This document shows positions 34,918 through 44,195 of a stretch of DNA of 64,000 nucleotides, piece after piece (position 1 is the stretch's first letter; every line of letters begins with the position of its first letter). Both the position numbers and the translations under genes were made by a program. The stretch spans positions 41,435 through 105,434 of the forward strand of contig WGNA01000015.1 in assembly GCA_016124755.1 (NCBI GenBank). Reading direction: 5' to 3'. This DNA is from Bacteroidota bacterium. GTDB taxonomy: Bacteria > Bacteroidota > Bacteroidia > NS11-12g > UBA9320. The notes below the pieces were generated by a model that worked only from the letters and a program-made list of their open reading frames with translations, was not told where the DNA came from and searched no databases.

Positions 34918-35411
34918 TATTTACCGGAATTATTCTTCCAGAGAATCAGCGAATCATTGGGGAGATCGTACTGGTAAATCTGATTAGTATTGCTGTCGAT
35001 GTACACCCAACCATCAGTTGCGTATCTCGGATTCTTGCCAGATGCATCGGCTACATCATGGCCAATATGATATATAAGCATGGTGTGTCCTTTTCGAATT
35101 TCGCGCCGGTCAAAGATCCATTCAAGACTTTCTTTATCCCGTGATGATGCAATGAGTGGATCTGTAGTTTTGCGGATATAGCTGAACACCATTTTGTTGT
35201 ACACGTTATTCGTGTCGTTGATGTGTTCGGCTCTTAAAAGAATGTTTCCATCTTTGTCTTTTTGAACTTCAATAGACTCGTCGATACCCGAATCCGATTC
35301 GATAGTGTTTGGCACTTCTTCGTGATCAGACTTCTTGTCGGATTTACAACCCGTGAATAAATAAGTTGCGAGTACGGTGGTCAGGAACAGAATTCCAAAA
35401 ATATTTCTCAT
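34917..35411 (-). CDS. Hypothetical lipoprotein (164 aa)
   Basis: A lipobox FTGC follows a signal of about 21 residues (IFGILFLTTVLATYLFTGC). After a hydrophilic acidic linker, a compact globular region follows with RREIRKGHTMLIYHIGHD and DGWVYIDSNTNQIYQYDLPND. No family recognised. Middle gene of a three-gene minus-strand operon (174 aa, this gene, 113 aa) with almost no spacing. Confidence 0.75.
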   Translation of the reverse strand: MRNIFGILFLTTVLATYLFTGCKSDKKSDHEEVPNTIESDSGIDESIEVQKDKDGNILLRAEHINDTNNVYNKMVFSYIRKTTDPLIASSRDKESLEWIFDRREIRKGHTMLIYHIGHDVADASGKNPRYATDGWVYIDSNTNQIYQYDLPNDSLILWKNNSGK

Positions 35412-35936
35412 TTAACTTTTCTTCATGTTAAGTGCATCGCGCACAAATTGTTTCAATATTTCGATCTGATCGGCGCCCAGACTTTCGCCGTATTTGCCGG
35501 CTTTGTATGCGGTTGCCATGATCAGAGCCGCAACCGGAAGTGCGTAAACCCAAATATTGTGTTCACCCAGCATCCAGTGACTGATTCCATACACCGACAA
35601 AATAAAACCGGAAACTCCGATTGAAAAATAAATGAACATAAACATAGTCCACACACCGGGTCGCGGTCCAATTAAACCGCGCACCACAGAATGTTCCGGG
35701 TTGTCGTAATCCTGTTCCACCCGAAAGTTGAGTTGCGGAGACCAGTAATGGCGGATTTTTTCCGGGATGTCGAGAATAATCTGGTTGTCTACTATTTTTC
35801 CGACAACCTGATGATGACCGTTTTTCATGAGATCATCAATCCGGGTAATTACGTTCGGTTTTTCAAAAGGCACAGTGAACCGGAATCTCGGTCGAATGTG
35901 GGTAATGGAATGATCTGCGCTCATCGGTAATTTCAA
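35412..35936 (-). CDS. Hypothetical membrane protein (174 aa)
   Basis: Cytoplasmic N-terminal half (HIRPRFRFTVPFEKPN, QVVGKIVDNQIILDIPEKIRHYWSPQL) followed by two transmembrane helices at about 95-117 and 127-145 and a short C-terminal tail. No family recognised. ATG at 35936 or 35924 are both possible. First gene of the operon ending at 34576. A TATCTTTG -7-like box lies at 35954-35961 but a -33 element is not obvious. Confidence 0.65.
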   Translation of the reverse strand: MKLPMSADHSITHIRPRFRFTVPFEKPNVITRIDDLMKNGHHQVVGKIVDNQIILDIPEKIRHYWSPQLNFRVEQDYDNPEHSVVRGLIGPRPGVWTMFMFIYFSIGVSGFILSVYGISHWMLGEHNIWVYALPVAALIMATAYKAGKYGESLGADQIEILKQFVRDALNMKKS

Positions 35937-35953
35937 ATTGTTTTGTGGTTGCT

Positions 35954-35961
35954 CAAAGATA
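35954..35961 (-). promoter_or_regulatory. Candidate -7 box of the 174-aa operon
   Basis: TATCTTTG on the minus strand fits TAnnTTTG and is 18 bp above the ATG at 35936. The expected -33 TTG is not found. Confidence 0.4.
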
Positions 35962-36030
35962 AGCGGAGGATGGATTCGAAAATGGGGTTGCGGTGGAGAT
36001 AAGTGTTTAAAATGAAAAGTTTCTCCGCTT

Positions 36031-36371
36031 AATTACGCCAATTTGTGGATCGCTTACATTTTGGTATTAAAAGAACAAAATGAATTGTGGGAAGCCGATC
36101 CTAAAACATGAATAGGAACGCGTGGGTGGGCGGTCGGAAAGGCGGGATAGCCCCGGCGGGAATTTATCATTTGGTAGAAAATCGGGAAAGTGCTTGACAT
36201 TTCTTTCCCAGATTTTCAACAAATGAGAAAGGGAGCTTGGGCAGCTTTCTTTCCGACTTGATTTTTTGCTTATTTTTTTATCAAGAAAAAAGTGAGAAGA
36301 AAAGAGATTGAAAATAGACCCCAAACCAATTTACAATCTTCGTGTTTCGACAGGGTGAAGCATTTAATATT
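36031..36371. repeat. Dispersed ~340-bp intergenic repeat, copy A
   Basis: Matches 52336-52678 along its whole length with scattered substitutions and small indels. The best-kept part is 36115-36300, including gggatagccccggcggg and the palindromic pair around tttatcaagaaaaaagtgag. Open frames in it (both copies) are repeat-derived and not called as genes. It occupies half of the 830-bp gap here. Confidence 0.85.
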
Positions 36372-36461
36372 AAAAGGATGAATTTGGACTTGGGAGTATG
36401 ATTCGGGAAAATGAGGATGGGGGAGTTGCGGGTCGATGAGTACGCGCCCGCGCACACACAC

Positions 36462-36489
36462 AGGTAGAAGGGCTTAAGCCCTTTCTCAT
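36462..36489. repeat. 28-bp palindromic repeat, copy 1
   Basis: Same 28 bases as 36697-36724, built around the 16-bp palindrome aagggcttaagccctt. The motif gggcttaagccc resembles intergenic repeats common in Bacteroidota. Confidence 0.85.
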
Positions 36490-36696
36490 CTAACCTGCGT
36501 TGCTAAATTCTCGGTGGCCTATTATTGGATTTCAATTACAATGTCTTGCATAGGTTGGAATCAGAATTTATGTCGAACCTTTTGGGAAGATTTGATAAAT
36601 TAACGCTTAAAATAATTCCGGAGCGGTTGATCAAAAATTGAAAAAATGTGAGAAATTTAAATTATCTCGGCATTAACTTTAGACGTGTACGCGCGC

Positions 36697-36724
36697 AGGT
36701 AGAAGGGCTTAAGCCCTTTCTCAT
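36697..36724. repeat. 28-bp palindromic repeat, copy 2
   Basis: Identical to 36462-36489, 235 bp away. It ends 42 bp before the stop codon of the 171-aa membrane protein gene. The stretch between the two copies has no recognisable gene. Confidence 0.85.
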
Positions 36725-36765
36725 TATCAAAGAATTCAACTCAGAATTTTTTCATCCAACTCCAC

Positions 36766-37281
36766 TCACCTTCTCCGGGCTCTCGTCTGAGCGCTTATCG
36801 GCGGATTATAATCGGCATATTCAACCGGAAGTTTGGAAGCCAGATCATTCGCCATTTCGAGAGCTATTTCCTTCCCCTTTACTTTGGCAATTGTTAGTTT
36901 TTTCTGGTGTGTATGGTTTAATAAAACCACCTTATACCCTTCTTCTGTCACTTTCGATTCTAAAAGTGTTCTGGTTCGGATGGTGTAAGATTCCCGAAGA
37001 ATCATCACCGTGATAAACGGATATTCCGAAAAATCTCTCCAACTACCGATCTTAATTCCGAAATACGAAGAATATTCCCGAAAGACTTTTTTATCCGGAT
37101 TAATCTGAACTCCGTTAAATGTAAATCCGGTTATTCCGCCGATCAGCATAATTATTAAACCGGCAATTAAATAACCGCTCAATAAAAGATATAATCCACC
37201 CGCTAAAAATATATACCCGAAGACAACGAGTGGTGGCGGGAACGCAGAACTGAGCCGGTTGGTTATTTTGGGTGAAGCCAT
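36766..37281 (-). CDS. Hypothetical membrane protein (171 aa)
   Basis: Two close transmembrane helices at about 17-33 and 35-53, then a soluble beta-rich domain (FREYSSYFGIKIGSWRDFSEYPFITVMI ...). The pattern of a membrane hairpin followed by a PH-like domain is often seen in Bacteroidota hypothetical proteins. It ends in a basic tail QTRARRR. Same strand as the exporter operon, 45 bp after its last gene, so read-through is possible but a shared function is not implied. Confidence 0.65.
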   Translation of the reverse strand: MASPKITNRLSSAFPPPLVVFGYIFLAGGLYLLLSGYLIAGLIIMLIGGITGFTFNGVQINPDKKVFREYSSYFGIKIGSWRDFSEYPFITVMILRESYTIRTRTLLESKVTEEGYKVVLLNHTHQKKLTIAKVKGKEIALEMANDLASKLPVEYADYNPPISAQTRARRR

Positions 37282-37326
37282 TTTCTATTTAATATCCGCC
37301 AAATTAGCCAAACAATTACAAAAAGC

Positions 37327-38448
37327 TCAAGATGTTTTACGATAATTCAAAATTGCCCATGCATTAAAAACAACAGCGAAAACCGCGGTAACGGCGAAAT
37401 GCATTTTTATATCTTTAAATTCACTTCCTTTCATTACCACCATCCGCATTACTTCAATAAAATAGGTGACCGGATTTAATCGGGCAATCCATTTTGCCCA
37501 TTCCGGCATACTGTCAATGGAAGTAAATAATCCGCTCATCAATAAAAAAATCATCATAAAGAAAAAAGCAAGTGACATGGCTTGTTGCTGCGTGTTGGAA
37601 TAGGTGGAAATGATGAGTCCGATTCCCAGAACCGCTACCAGATAAAGTGCGAGAAATGCATATAATAGTCCGATGCTTCCCAATGGAACAATTCCGTAAA
37701 CAATGCGGGCAACCAGAAATAATCCGATGGTAAAAACAAACATGCCAATCACCCAAAACGGAATGAGTTTTCCCAGAATAAAATGATGCTTTTTAATCGG
37801 TGTCACATTTATCTGTTCAATGGTTCCGACTTCTTTTTCTTTTACAATATTTAATGCGCACATATAGGCTCCGATCATTGTAACCATCACGACCAAAATT
37901 CCCGGGACCATAAATATTTTATAATTTAAAAACAGATTGTACCAGTTGATCGGATTAATACTAATAATGGAACTGCTTTCCGAATTTGATTGAATCATCA
38001 GATTTTTTCGGTATTGCTGATTGAAGTCTGCAATTATTCTCCCCAAATACGAACCGCCAACAGAGGCCTTGGTTCCGTTAATTGCATTCATGGCTAAAAA
38101 TAAATCCTGCCCGCCATCACGCGCAAGATCTTTTTCAAAGTCGTTCGGAATTTCGAGAATAATATCCGCCTTATTCCGCTCCATTGCTTTAAATGCGTCG
38201 GGGTATGAATCGCCAAAAACCGTTAATCGGAAATAACCTGATGCTACAATTTTTTCGCGAAGTGACCGCGATAAAGCAGAATGATCGTGATCTACAACTG
38301 CGATGTTTATGTTCTTTATTTCAAAATCGGCGGCGAGTGGTAATACCATCAGCTGAATTACCGGCAATGCGATAATCATTCGTAAAATGGTCTTGTTCCG
38401 AAAAATTTGCCGAAACTCTTTTTGCAATAAAAATCGTAAGGTTTTCAT
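37327..38448 (-). CDS. ABC-2 type permease (YbhR/YbhS-like), distal
   Basis: Membrane subunit of a drug or ion exporter. One N-terminal helix, a large extracytoplasmic domain (about 45-175), then five helices with the ABC-2 motif VKEKEVGTIEQINVTPIKKHHFILGKL. 373 aa is typical of YbhR/YbhS. It overlaps the next permease gene by 4 bp. Last gene of the TetR-led operon. Confidence 0.9.
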   Translation of the reverse strand: MKTLRFLLQKEFRQIFRNKTILRMIIALPVIQLMVLPLAADFEIKNINIAVVDHDHSALSRSLREKIVASGYFRLTVFGDSYPDAFKAMERNKADIILEIPNDFEKDLARDGGQDLFLAMNAINGTKASVGGSYLGRIIADFNQQYRKNLMIQSNSESSSIISINPINWYNLFLNYKIFMVPGILVVMVTMIGAYMCALNIVKEKEVGTIEQINVTPIKKHHFILGKLIPFWVIGMFVFTIGLFLVARIVYGIVPLGSIGLLYAFLALYLVAVLGIGLIISTYSNTQQQAMSLAFFFMMIFLLMSGLFTSIDSMPEWAKWIARLNPVTYFIEVMRMVVMKGSEFKDIKMHFAVTAVFAVVFNAWAILNYRKTS

Positions 38449-39551
38449 TCGAGTCGTATGTTAAATTTTCGGATGGATATCGTTAAAAGCAACGCCGTCA
38501 TTCCAGCCAGTATTAATGTTTCTTTCCAGATTGCCGAAAATCCCAACCCTTTAATCATAATGGATTTTACAATAATATAATACCATTTAGACGGAACGAT
38601 ATTTGAAATTACCTGCAGTGGAACCGGCATATTTTCAAGAGGAAACATGAATCCGGTGAGCATCATAGTTGGCAGTAACATTCCCATTAGTGAGAATAGC
38701 ATAGCTTCTTGTTGAGAGTTAGTTAGTGTAGAAATGAGCAAGCCAAGGGAAAGAGCTGCCAGTATTAATAATGCACTTTCTGCAAAGAGCAGAAAAATAT
38801 TTCCGTTGATCGGCATGTCTAATAAATACACGCTGAGCACGAGAATTACGATCAGATTAAATAGTGAAAGAATAAGATAGGGGATGGCTTTGGAAATAAC
38901 GACGAGAAACGGATTAAACGGGGAAACCAGCAGTACTTCCATCGTCCCGTTTTCTTTTTCGCGGACAATGGAAACGGAAGTCATTAACACACAAATCAGC
39001 AACATTACAAGCGCCATTACTCCCGGAACAAAATTCGTTGTGCCTTTTAATTCGGGGTTGTATAACATCCGCATTTCGGTATTAATGCTGTACGGAATAT
39101 TGCGGGTTTGCATCATTTCCTTCTGGTAACTCATAATCACGTTAGTCGCGTAGGAAGTGAGCGTATTTGCGGTATTGGGGTCAGAGGCATCGGCAATGAT
39201 CTGAACGGAAGCATTTTTTAAATGAACCAGATCTTCTCCAAAATTTGCCGGGAAAACAATAGCCAGTTTTATATTTTCAGCACGAAAAGATTTATCAATA
39301 TCTTCAACCCGCGTTATGTTTTTTTCAATTTCAAAACTTTTACTGACTTCCAATTTCTCAATAATTTTTCGGGAAGTGGCATCTTTGGCATAATCAAAAA
39401 TTACGATTTTGGAATTTTTGATTTCATTCGATAGCGCAAATCCGAAAAGCACAATCTGAACAACCGGGAGTCCAAAGAGGAGGAGCAAAGTCTTCCGGTC
39501 GCGGAAGACGTGCAGAAACTCTTTAGTGAAAAATGCAATAAACTGTTTCAT
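38445..39551 (-). CDS. ABC-2 type permease (YbhR/YbhS-like), proximal
   Basis: Same architecture as its downstream paralogue: one helix, a large outer domain, then five helices with the motif VREKENGTMEVLLVSPFNPFLVVISK. 368 aa. The two permeases probably form a heterodimeric channel, as YbhS and YbhR do in E. coli. Confidence 0.9.
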   Translation of the reverse strand: MKQFIAFFTKEFLHVFRDRKTLLLLFGLPVVQIVLFGFALSNEIKNSKIVIFDYAKDATSRKIIEKLEVSKSFEIEKNITRVEDIDKSFRAENIKLAIVFPANFGEDLVHLKNASVQIIADASDPNTANTLTSYATNVIMSYQKEMMQTRNIPYSINTEMRMLYNPELKGTTNFVPGVMALVMLLICVLMTSVSIVREKENGTMEVLLVSPFNPFLVVISKAIPYLILSLFNLIVILVLSVYLLDMPINGNIFLLFAESALLILAALSLGLLISTLTNSQQEAMLFSLMGMLLPTMMLTGFMFPLENMPVPLQVISNIVPSKWYYIIVKSIMIKGLGFSAIWKETLILAGMTALLLTISIRKFNIRLE

Positions 39552-39552
39552 T

Positions 39553-40299
39553 TCAATCTGCCTTTCGTTGTGCGCCTCTGGCTAATTCGTAAAAGACTTC
39601 ATCCATCGTTTCCACTCCGTAATTTTCTTTTAGCTTTTTTGGTGAATCCAACGCTTTTATTACGCCGTCAACCATCATGGATATGCGGTTGCAGTATTCG
39701 GCCTCATCCATGTAGTGAGTGGTAACAAAAACGGTAATCCCTCTTTCGGAAGCTTCATAAATCAAATCCCAGAATTGTCTTCGCGTAACCGGATCAACTC
39801 CTCCGGTTGGTTCGTCGAGAAATACAATTTTGGGTTCGTGAAAAATTGCAATGGAAAAGGCTAATTTTTGTTTCCAGCCAAGTGGTAATGATTTAACGAG
39901 TTTTTTAGCCTCGTTTTCGAGTCCGAGTTTTTTAATTATCGCATCACCTTTCTGGCGGATTTCCTTTCCCTTCAATCCATAAATTCCGCCAAAAAAACGA
40001 ATGTTCTCGCGAACAGTCAGATCCTCGTACAAAGAGAATTTCTGACTCATATAACCGATGTGTTTTTTAATTTCTTCAGTTTGTGTCCAGATGTCGAAAC
40101 CGGCAATGTTCGCTTTTCCTGAAGTTGGGGTAGACAAACCACAAAGCATGCGCATCGCTGTGGTTTTTCCCGCTCCGTTGGCGCCCAGAAATCCGAATAT
40201 TTCCCCTTTATATACATCAAAGGTGATGGCATTTGCAGCAATAAAATCTCCGAATGCCTTGGTGAGATTTTCCGTCTTTATTACAACTTCATTCTCCAT
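39553..40299 (-). CDS. ABC exporter ATPase, second YbhF-half-like
   Basis: Walker A GANGAGKTT and Walker B VFLDEPTGGVD are intact. The signature loop reads SLPLGWKQKLA instead of LSGG, so it is a degenerate-signature ATPase, as found in some ABC-2 exporters and one half of YbhF. 248 aa. It overlaps the other ATPase gene by 11 bp. In E. coli the two halves are one fused protein; here they are separate genes. Confidence 0.9.
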   Translation of the reverse strand: MENEVVIKTENLTKAFGDFIAANAITFDVYKGEIFGFLGANGAGKTTAMRMLCGLSTPTSGKANIAGFDIWTQTEEIKKHIGYMSQKFSLYEDLTVRENIRFFGGIYGLKGKEIRQKGDAIIKKLGLENEAKKLVKSLPLGWKQKLAFSIAIFHEPKIVFLDEPTGGVDPVTRRQFWDLIYEASERGITVFVTTHYMDEAEYCNRISMMVDGVIKALDSPKKLKENYGVETMDEVFYELARGAQRKAD

Positions 40300-41215
40300 T
40301 ATCGAGGGATTTCATTAAACGGATAAAACAATCTTCCACCGTGGGTTCTTCTATTCTAATTTCAACTTCGGAATAACCGGCTTTTATGAGTCTGTCTTTT
40401 AACTTCTCAATTTCAGCTTCGTTATGAAAAGTGATGTGGTGATAATCCCCGAATCCGTTGCAACTTTCAATTTCGGCGAACGACCGGAGTTCTTTCAACA
40501 GACGGCTCATTTCATTACAGCGAACGGAATAAAGAGGTTTGGGAAATCTCCGGATAATTTCTTCCGGTGTGTCGATTGACAGAATTTTTCCTCCCTGAAT
40601 TAATGCAATTCGTTCACATAATGTCGCCTCATCCATATATGGCGTTGAAACCAAAATCGTAATTCCGTGTGTCTTGAGTCTTTTTAACATTTCCCAGAAT
40701 TCTTTTCGGGAAACCGCGTCAACACCCGTGGTAGGCTCGTCTAAAAAGAGTACGGTCGGACGATGAATCAGCGCGCAACACAGGGCGAGTTTTTGTTTCA
40801 TTCCGCCCGATAATTTACCGGCACGACGATCTTTAAAAGGTTCGAGCTGAACGTAAATATCTTTTATGAGATCGTAATTTTCGTGAATTGTTGTGTTAAA
40901 AACGGTGGCGAAAAAGGTGAGATTTTCTTCAACGGTGAGATCCTGATACAGCGAAAATCTACCCGGCATATAACCAACTTTTTTTCGGATATCCCGATAA
41001 TCTTTCACTGTGTCACTTCCATTCACCGTGGCAAAACCCGAATCCGGTTTTAATAAAGTTGTGAGCATTCGGAAAATACTCGATTTCCCTGCTCCATCCG
41101 GTCCGATTAATCCGAATAATTCACCTTTTTCAACCGAAAAGGAAACGTCGTCAACGGCGACAACGCTGCCCTTTTCATAGGTTTTGGTAATGTGATCCAG
41201 AACTACGTCTGTCAT
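40289..41215 (-). CDS. ABC exporter ATPase, first YbhF-half-like
   Basis: Walker A GPDGAGKSS, canonical signature KLSGGMKQKLAL, Walker B LFLDEPTTGVD. A ~70-residue C-terminal extension (EIIRRFPKPLYSVRCNEMSRLLKEL...) follows the ATPase core, as in ABC-2 exporter ATPases. 308 aa. Its ATG overlaps the HlyD stop by one base. Confidence 0.92.
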   Translation of the reverse strand: MTDVVLDHITKTYEKGSVVAVDDVSFSVEKGELFGLIGPDGAGKSSIFRMLTTLLKPDSGFATVNGSDTVKDYRDIRKKVGYMPGRFSLYQDLTVEENLTFFATVFNTTIHENYDLIKDIYVQLEPFKDRRAGKLSGGMKQKLALCCALIHRPTVLFLDEPTTGVDAVSRKEFWEMLKRLKTHGITILVSTPYMDEATLCERIALIQGGKILSIDTPEEIIRRFPKPLYSVRCNEMSRLLKELRSFAEIESCNGFGDYHHITFHNEAEIEKLKDRLIKAGYSEVEIRIEEPTVEDCFIRLMKSLDNGE

Positions 41216-42117
41216 TATTTTAAATTAATGGCGCCGTACATTCCGATTTTATAAGTGCCGTCGTTTTTCACCTGAATCTTAACGGCATAAACCATGTTTG
41301 CCCGTTCGTCTTTCGTCTGAACTGTTTTCGGTGTAAACTCCGCCTGATCAGCAATCCAGGTAACAATGCCACTGTCTTCGTGATATCCGCCTTTCCCGTC
41401 GTCTGTAAATACTTTTACTTTCTGATTTAATTTGATGTTCGGTAATTGATCTGCAGAAATAAAAGTGCGCAATGTGATATTAGATAAATCAGCAATTTTA
41501 TAGAGCGGTTTACCCGGGAAAACAACTTCCTGTTCGCGCACATATTGGGTTAAAACACTTCCGTTAACCGGATTAATAATGCGACATTTTGCTAATTGAT
41601 CTTCTAATTGGCGAATCTGCAATTCAACCGGGCGACTCTCATTGGTTACACTCTCGCTCGACAAATGAAGCGAAGAACTTTGTGCATCAATCTGCTTTTT
41701 CAAAACTTCAATCTGTGCGTTAATATCGTCGAGTTGTTTGGTGGTAGCGGCTTTGGCATTCACGAGATTTTGCACCCGGATTTTCTCCGTTTCCAGCGTG
41801 GCCAATTGTTCTTTAAAAGCGGCTAATTGAGTGTTAATGTCCGGACGACGACCGAGAACGGCTTTTAATTGTGCTTCCAATTGCAACTTTTTAAGATACA
41901 ATTGGGTGCTGTCTACAAAGCCAATTACATTTCCGGCTTTGAGTTTCATTCCTTCATCGAGTTGCAACGATAAAATTTTACCACTTGCCTCCGATGATAT
42001 AATGGTTTCCTCCGCTTCAAATACACCGGATGCATCGAAAGTTTTGTCTTTTCTGCAGGATGATATTAGTACGGCAGCGGATGAAATAAAAATTAATATG
42101 CGATTCATTTTATTCAA
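41215..42117 (-). CDS. HlyD/YbhG-like periplasmic adaptor lipoprotein
   Basis: Membrane-fusion adaptor joining the ABC-2 pump to a TolC-type channel. Lipobox ISSC near residue 21. A barrel-sandwich half (FEAEETIISSEASGKILSLQL) precedes a long alpha-hairpin (about 65-165, KLQLEAQLKAVL ... VRPVELQIRQLEDQLAKC) and the second lipoyl half with beta-barrel (INPVNGSVLTQYVREQE). 300 aa. Overlaps the TolC gene by 4 bp. Confidence 0.9.
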   Translation of the reverse strand: MNKMNRILIFISSAAVLISSCRKDKTFDASGVFEAEETIISSEASGKILSLQLDEGMKLKAGNVIGFVDSTQLYLKKLQLEAQLKAVLGRRPDINTQLAAFKEQLATLETEKIRVQNLVNAKAATTKQLDDINAQIEVLKKQIDAQSSSLHLSSESVTNESRPVELQIRQLEDQLAKCRIINPVNGSVLTQYVREQEVVFPGKPLYKIADLSNITLRTFISADQLPNIKLNQKVKVFTDDGKGGYHEDSGIVTWIADQAEFTPKTVQTKDERANMVYAVKIQVKNDGTYKIGMYGAINLK

Positions 42118-43385
42118 TTTCCAGAGGTTGTATTGTAGTTATATTGAGCTAAAAGCAATTGTATTTCGTGCAGTGACAAATTTTGTTTCGCCTGATTTTC
42201 TGCGTTTAAAAAGGCGATATAATCGTTGGCGGTAATGATGCCATTAGCCAATTCTTCAGACGCTGTTTTGCGGATGTTTTCCCGAAGTACAATTAGTTCT
42301 TTGTCCGTTTTCAGAAGTTCCTTCAGTTTTTCTACTTCTTCGTTTTGTTGTTCTAAAACCACATTCGTATTAAATAAAAATGTCTCCCGCTGAATACTCA
42401 AAATACTGCGGTTTATATCGATGAGGTTTCGCTCATTTGATGAAGTATAAAATCCGGATATATTCCAGTTCATTCGCAACCCGCCGATGTAGTAGCCGGA
42501 GAAATTATTGTTTAATAAATTCAGAGTCGGACGACCATAACCGGTTTGAACAAACAAACTAAATCTCGGAAGATTTTTGGCGGTAATCAACCGGTTCTGG
42601 AGATCGAAGCTTTGGTTACGGATGTCGAATAATTTGAGTTCAGGTCTTTTAATTTCCTGCGCTAATGAAGTTACTGCCGGTATTTCGAGTTCCGAATTTT
42701 CATCGATTTGGGTACCGGTAAAAAGCGATAACATCTGAGTAAAGGCTTTACGCGATGCTTTTAGTTCCACTACTTTTTGATCAACATTTAAAATTTCAGA
42801 ATTCAGCAGATCCAGACTCTTTTGCGTTGCTACACCATTCTCGATTCCGGCTTTTATTTTATCGGTTGTAATTTTTAAATCGGATTTGATTAAATCGGTT
42901 CTCCGGATCTGTGCGTCGATTGCCAGAATTCCAAAGTACAACTGATTAATACGTTCCCGGATTTTTTGCAATTCCACTTCAATCTGTTGTTTTTCTGCTT
43001 CTGCATTTTGCTCGATAAGTTTAAACTGATCGTTGCGCGTAATGAGATCAGTTAACGGCTGGGTGATTTCGCCGTAGATTTTATACTGATCTTTACTAAG
43101 TGTCGGGATTTCAACATTCGGAAGTGAAATCGGAATGGAAGTTACGGCAGATTGATACGTTGCCTGCCCGACAATGTTGAGTTTTGGCAGATATCCCCGC
43201 GAAGCATTTTCTAAAGAATATTCCTTTGCCTTTTCGATGAGCGAGAATTGTTTTACCTGCGGGTAATTTTTCTCTGCGAGTTTGTAACAACTGTCGAGGT
43301 TGATTTTCGATGCGAAAACACCGGGGGAAATCAGCAATAAAATCAGGAGCTGTGCAGCCCGTATTATTCGGAATCCTGGAATCAT
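42114..43385 (-). CDS. TolC-family outer membrane efflux protein
   Basis: Signal peptide ending near VFAS (residue 26), the family start INLDSCYKLAEKNYPQVKQ, then paired long helical hairpins of the periplasmic tunnel and two short barrel parts (for example FSGYYIGGLRMNWNISGF). 423 aa is standard. It gives the exporter its own outer membrane exit. It lies 35 bp after the TetR gene on the same strand. Confidence 0.92.
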   Translation of the reverse strand: MIPGFRIIRAAQLLILLLISPGVFASKINLDSCYKLAEKNYPQVKQFSLIEKAKEYSLENASRGYLPKLNIVGQATYQSAVTSIPISLPNVEIPTLSKDQYKIYGEITQPLTDLITRNDQFKLIEQNAEAEKQQIEVELQKIRERINQLYFGILAIDAQIRRTDLIKSDLKITTDKIKAGIENGVATQKSLDLLNSEILNVDQKVVELKASRKAFTQMLSLFTGTQIDENSELEIPAVTSLAQEIKRPELKLFDIRNQSFDLQNRLITAKNLPRFSLFVQTGYGRPTLNLLNNNFSGYYIGGLRMNWNISGFYTSSNERNLIDINRSILSIQRETFLFNTNVVLEQQNEEVEKLKELLKTDKELIVLRENIRKTASEELANGIITANDYIAFLNAENQAKQNLSLHEIQLLLAQYNYNTTSGN

Positions 43386-43420
43386 TGTTTCGTATTCATT
43401 TGGGTTGACATATCAGAATT

Positions 43421-44047
43421 TCAGTGGTTTTCGAACATGAGTTTTATCCATTGAGGAATGAGTTTTTTGCGCTCTTCCAGAACTGAATTCCAGCTCTCAT
43501 CATTCATTTCAGTCATGGAGCGTAACATAGGTGTGGCGATAAATGGAAAAACCAGCATCCCAAGCAGGTTCATGATGAAATGAATCATTTTTACATTCTT
43601 TATTTCCCCGGTTTTTACGGCTGCTTTGAATTGCTGTTCAAAAGCAGAACCCATCAGGAATTGTCTGGGTTTCATTTCCGCGATGAGTTTTTCCGGGTGG
43701 TGACGCATTTCACTCATGATAAAGAGTGGAATTTCGGGTTCTTCTTTCAGCAGGTCTATATAGCGGTTGGCCATTACATCAACCTTTTCAAAAATGGTTG
43801 TGTCCGGATTGTGAAATACGGATGTCATGGATTGCATGAATCCCTTTAGAGATTCGAGCATGATGATGTCGAATAGCTTTTCCTTACTGCGGAAATAGTA
43901 GTTAAGCAGAGCGAGGTTAATGCCGGCTTCCTCTGCGATATCGCGGGTTCTGGCGCCGGCGAATCCCTTTCGGTGAAATACTATTCTCGCGGCTTTTTTG
44001 ATTTTCTCTTCCGTTGAAGTGTCGATGTCTTTGTGTGGCTTGTTCAT
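43421..44047 (-). CDS. TetR/CecR-like regulator of the exporter operon
   Basis: N-terminal helix-turn-helix (about residues 15-55: KIKKAARIVFHRKGFAGART, AGINLALLNYYFRSKEKLF) and an all-helical ligand domain. ATG at 44047 (MNKPHKD) is preferred to one at 44077. The layout TetR, TolC, HlyD, ATPase, ATPase, permease, permease parallels the E. coli cecR-ybhGFSR locus, where the regulator controls drug sensitivity. Autorepression is inferred; no palindromic operator was recognised in the A+T-rich upstream DNA. Confidence 0.88.
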   Translation of the reverse strand: MNKPHKDIDTSTEEKIKKAARIVFHRKGFAGARTRDIAEEAGINLALLNYYFRSKEKLFDIIMLESLKGFMQSMTSVFHNPDTTIFEKVDVMANRYIDLLKEEPEIPLFIMSEMRHHPEKLIAEMKPRQFLMGSAFEQQFKAAVKTGEIKNVKMIHFIMNLLGMLVFPFIATPMLRSMTEMNDESWNSVLEERKKLIPQWIKLMFENH

Positions 44048-44195
44048 CTTTTCGGCTGCAAAGTAATAGCAAGTCATTTGATTGAAACAAGTATTTTAAA
44101 CAAATGATTAAAAAATATTTTGGAGCGTAACGGATGTGACTTTGTTGCGGATCATCCGGTTTATTTGGTTGGATAAAGGTGAAAGAGGTGTTGGG

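Noticed and set aside
36067..36324. 85-aa minus-strand frame and its look-alike at 52355-52621
   Set aside because: Both lie inside the dispersed 340-bp repeat, and their similarity follows from the repeat. No protein family pattern is seen.
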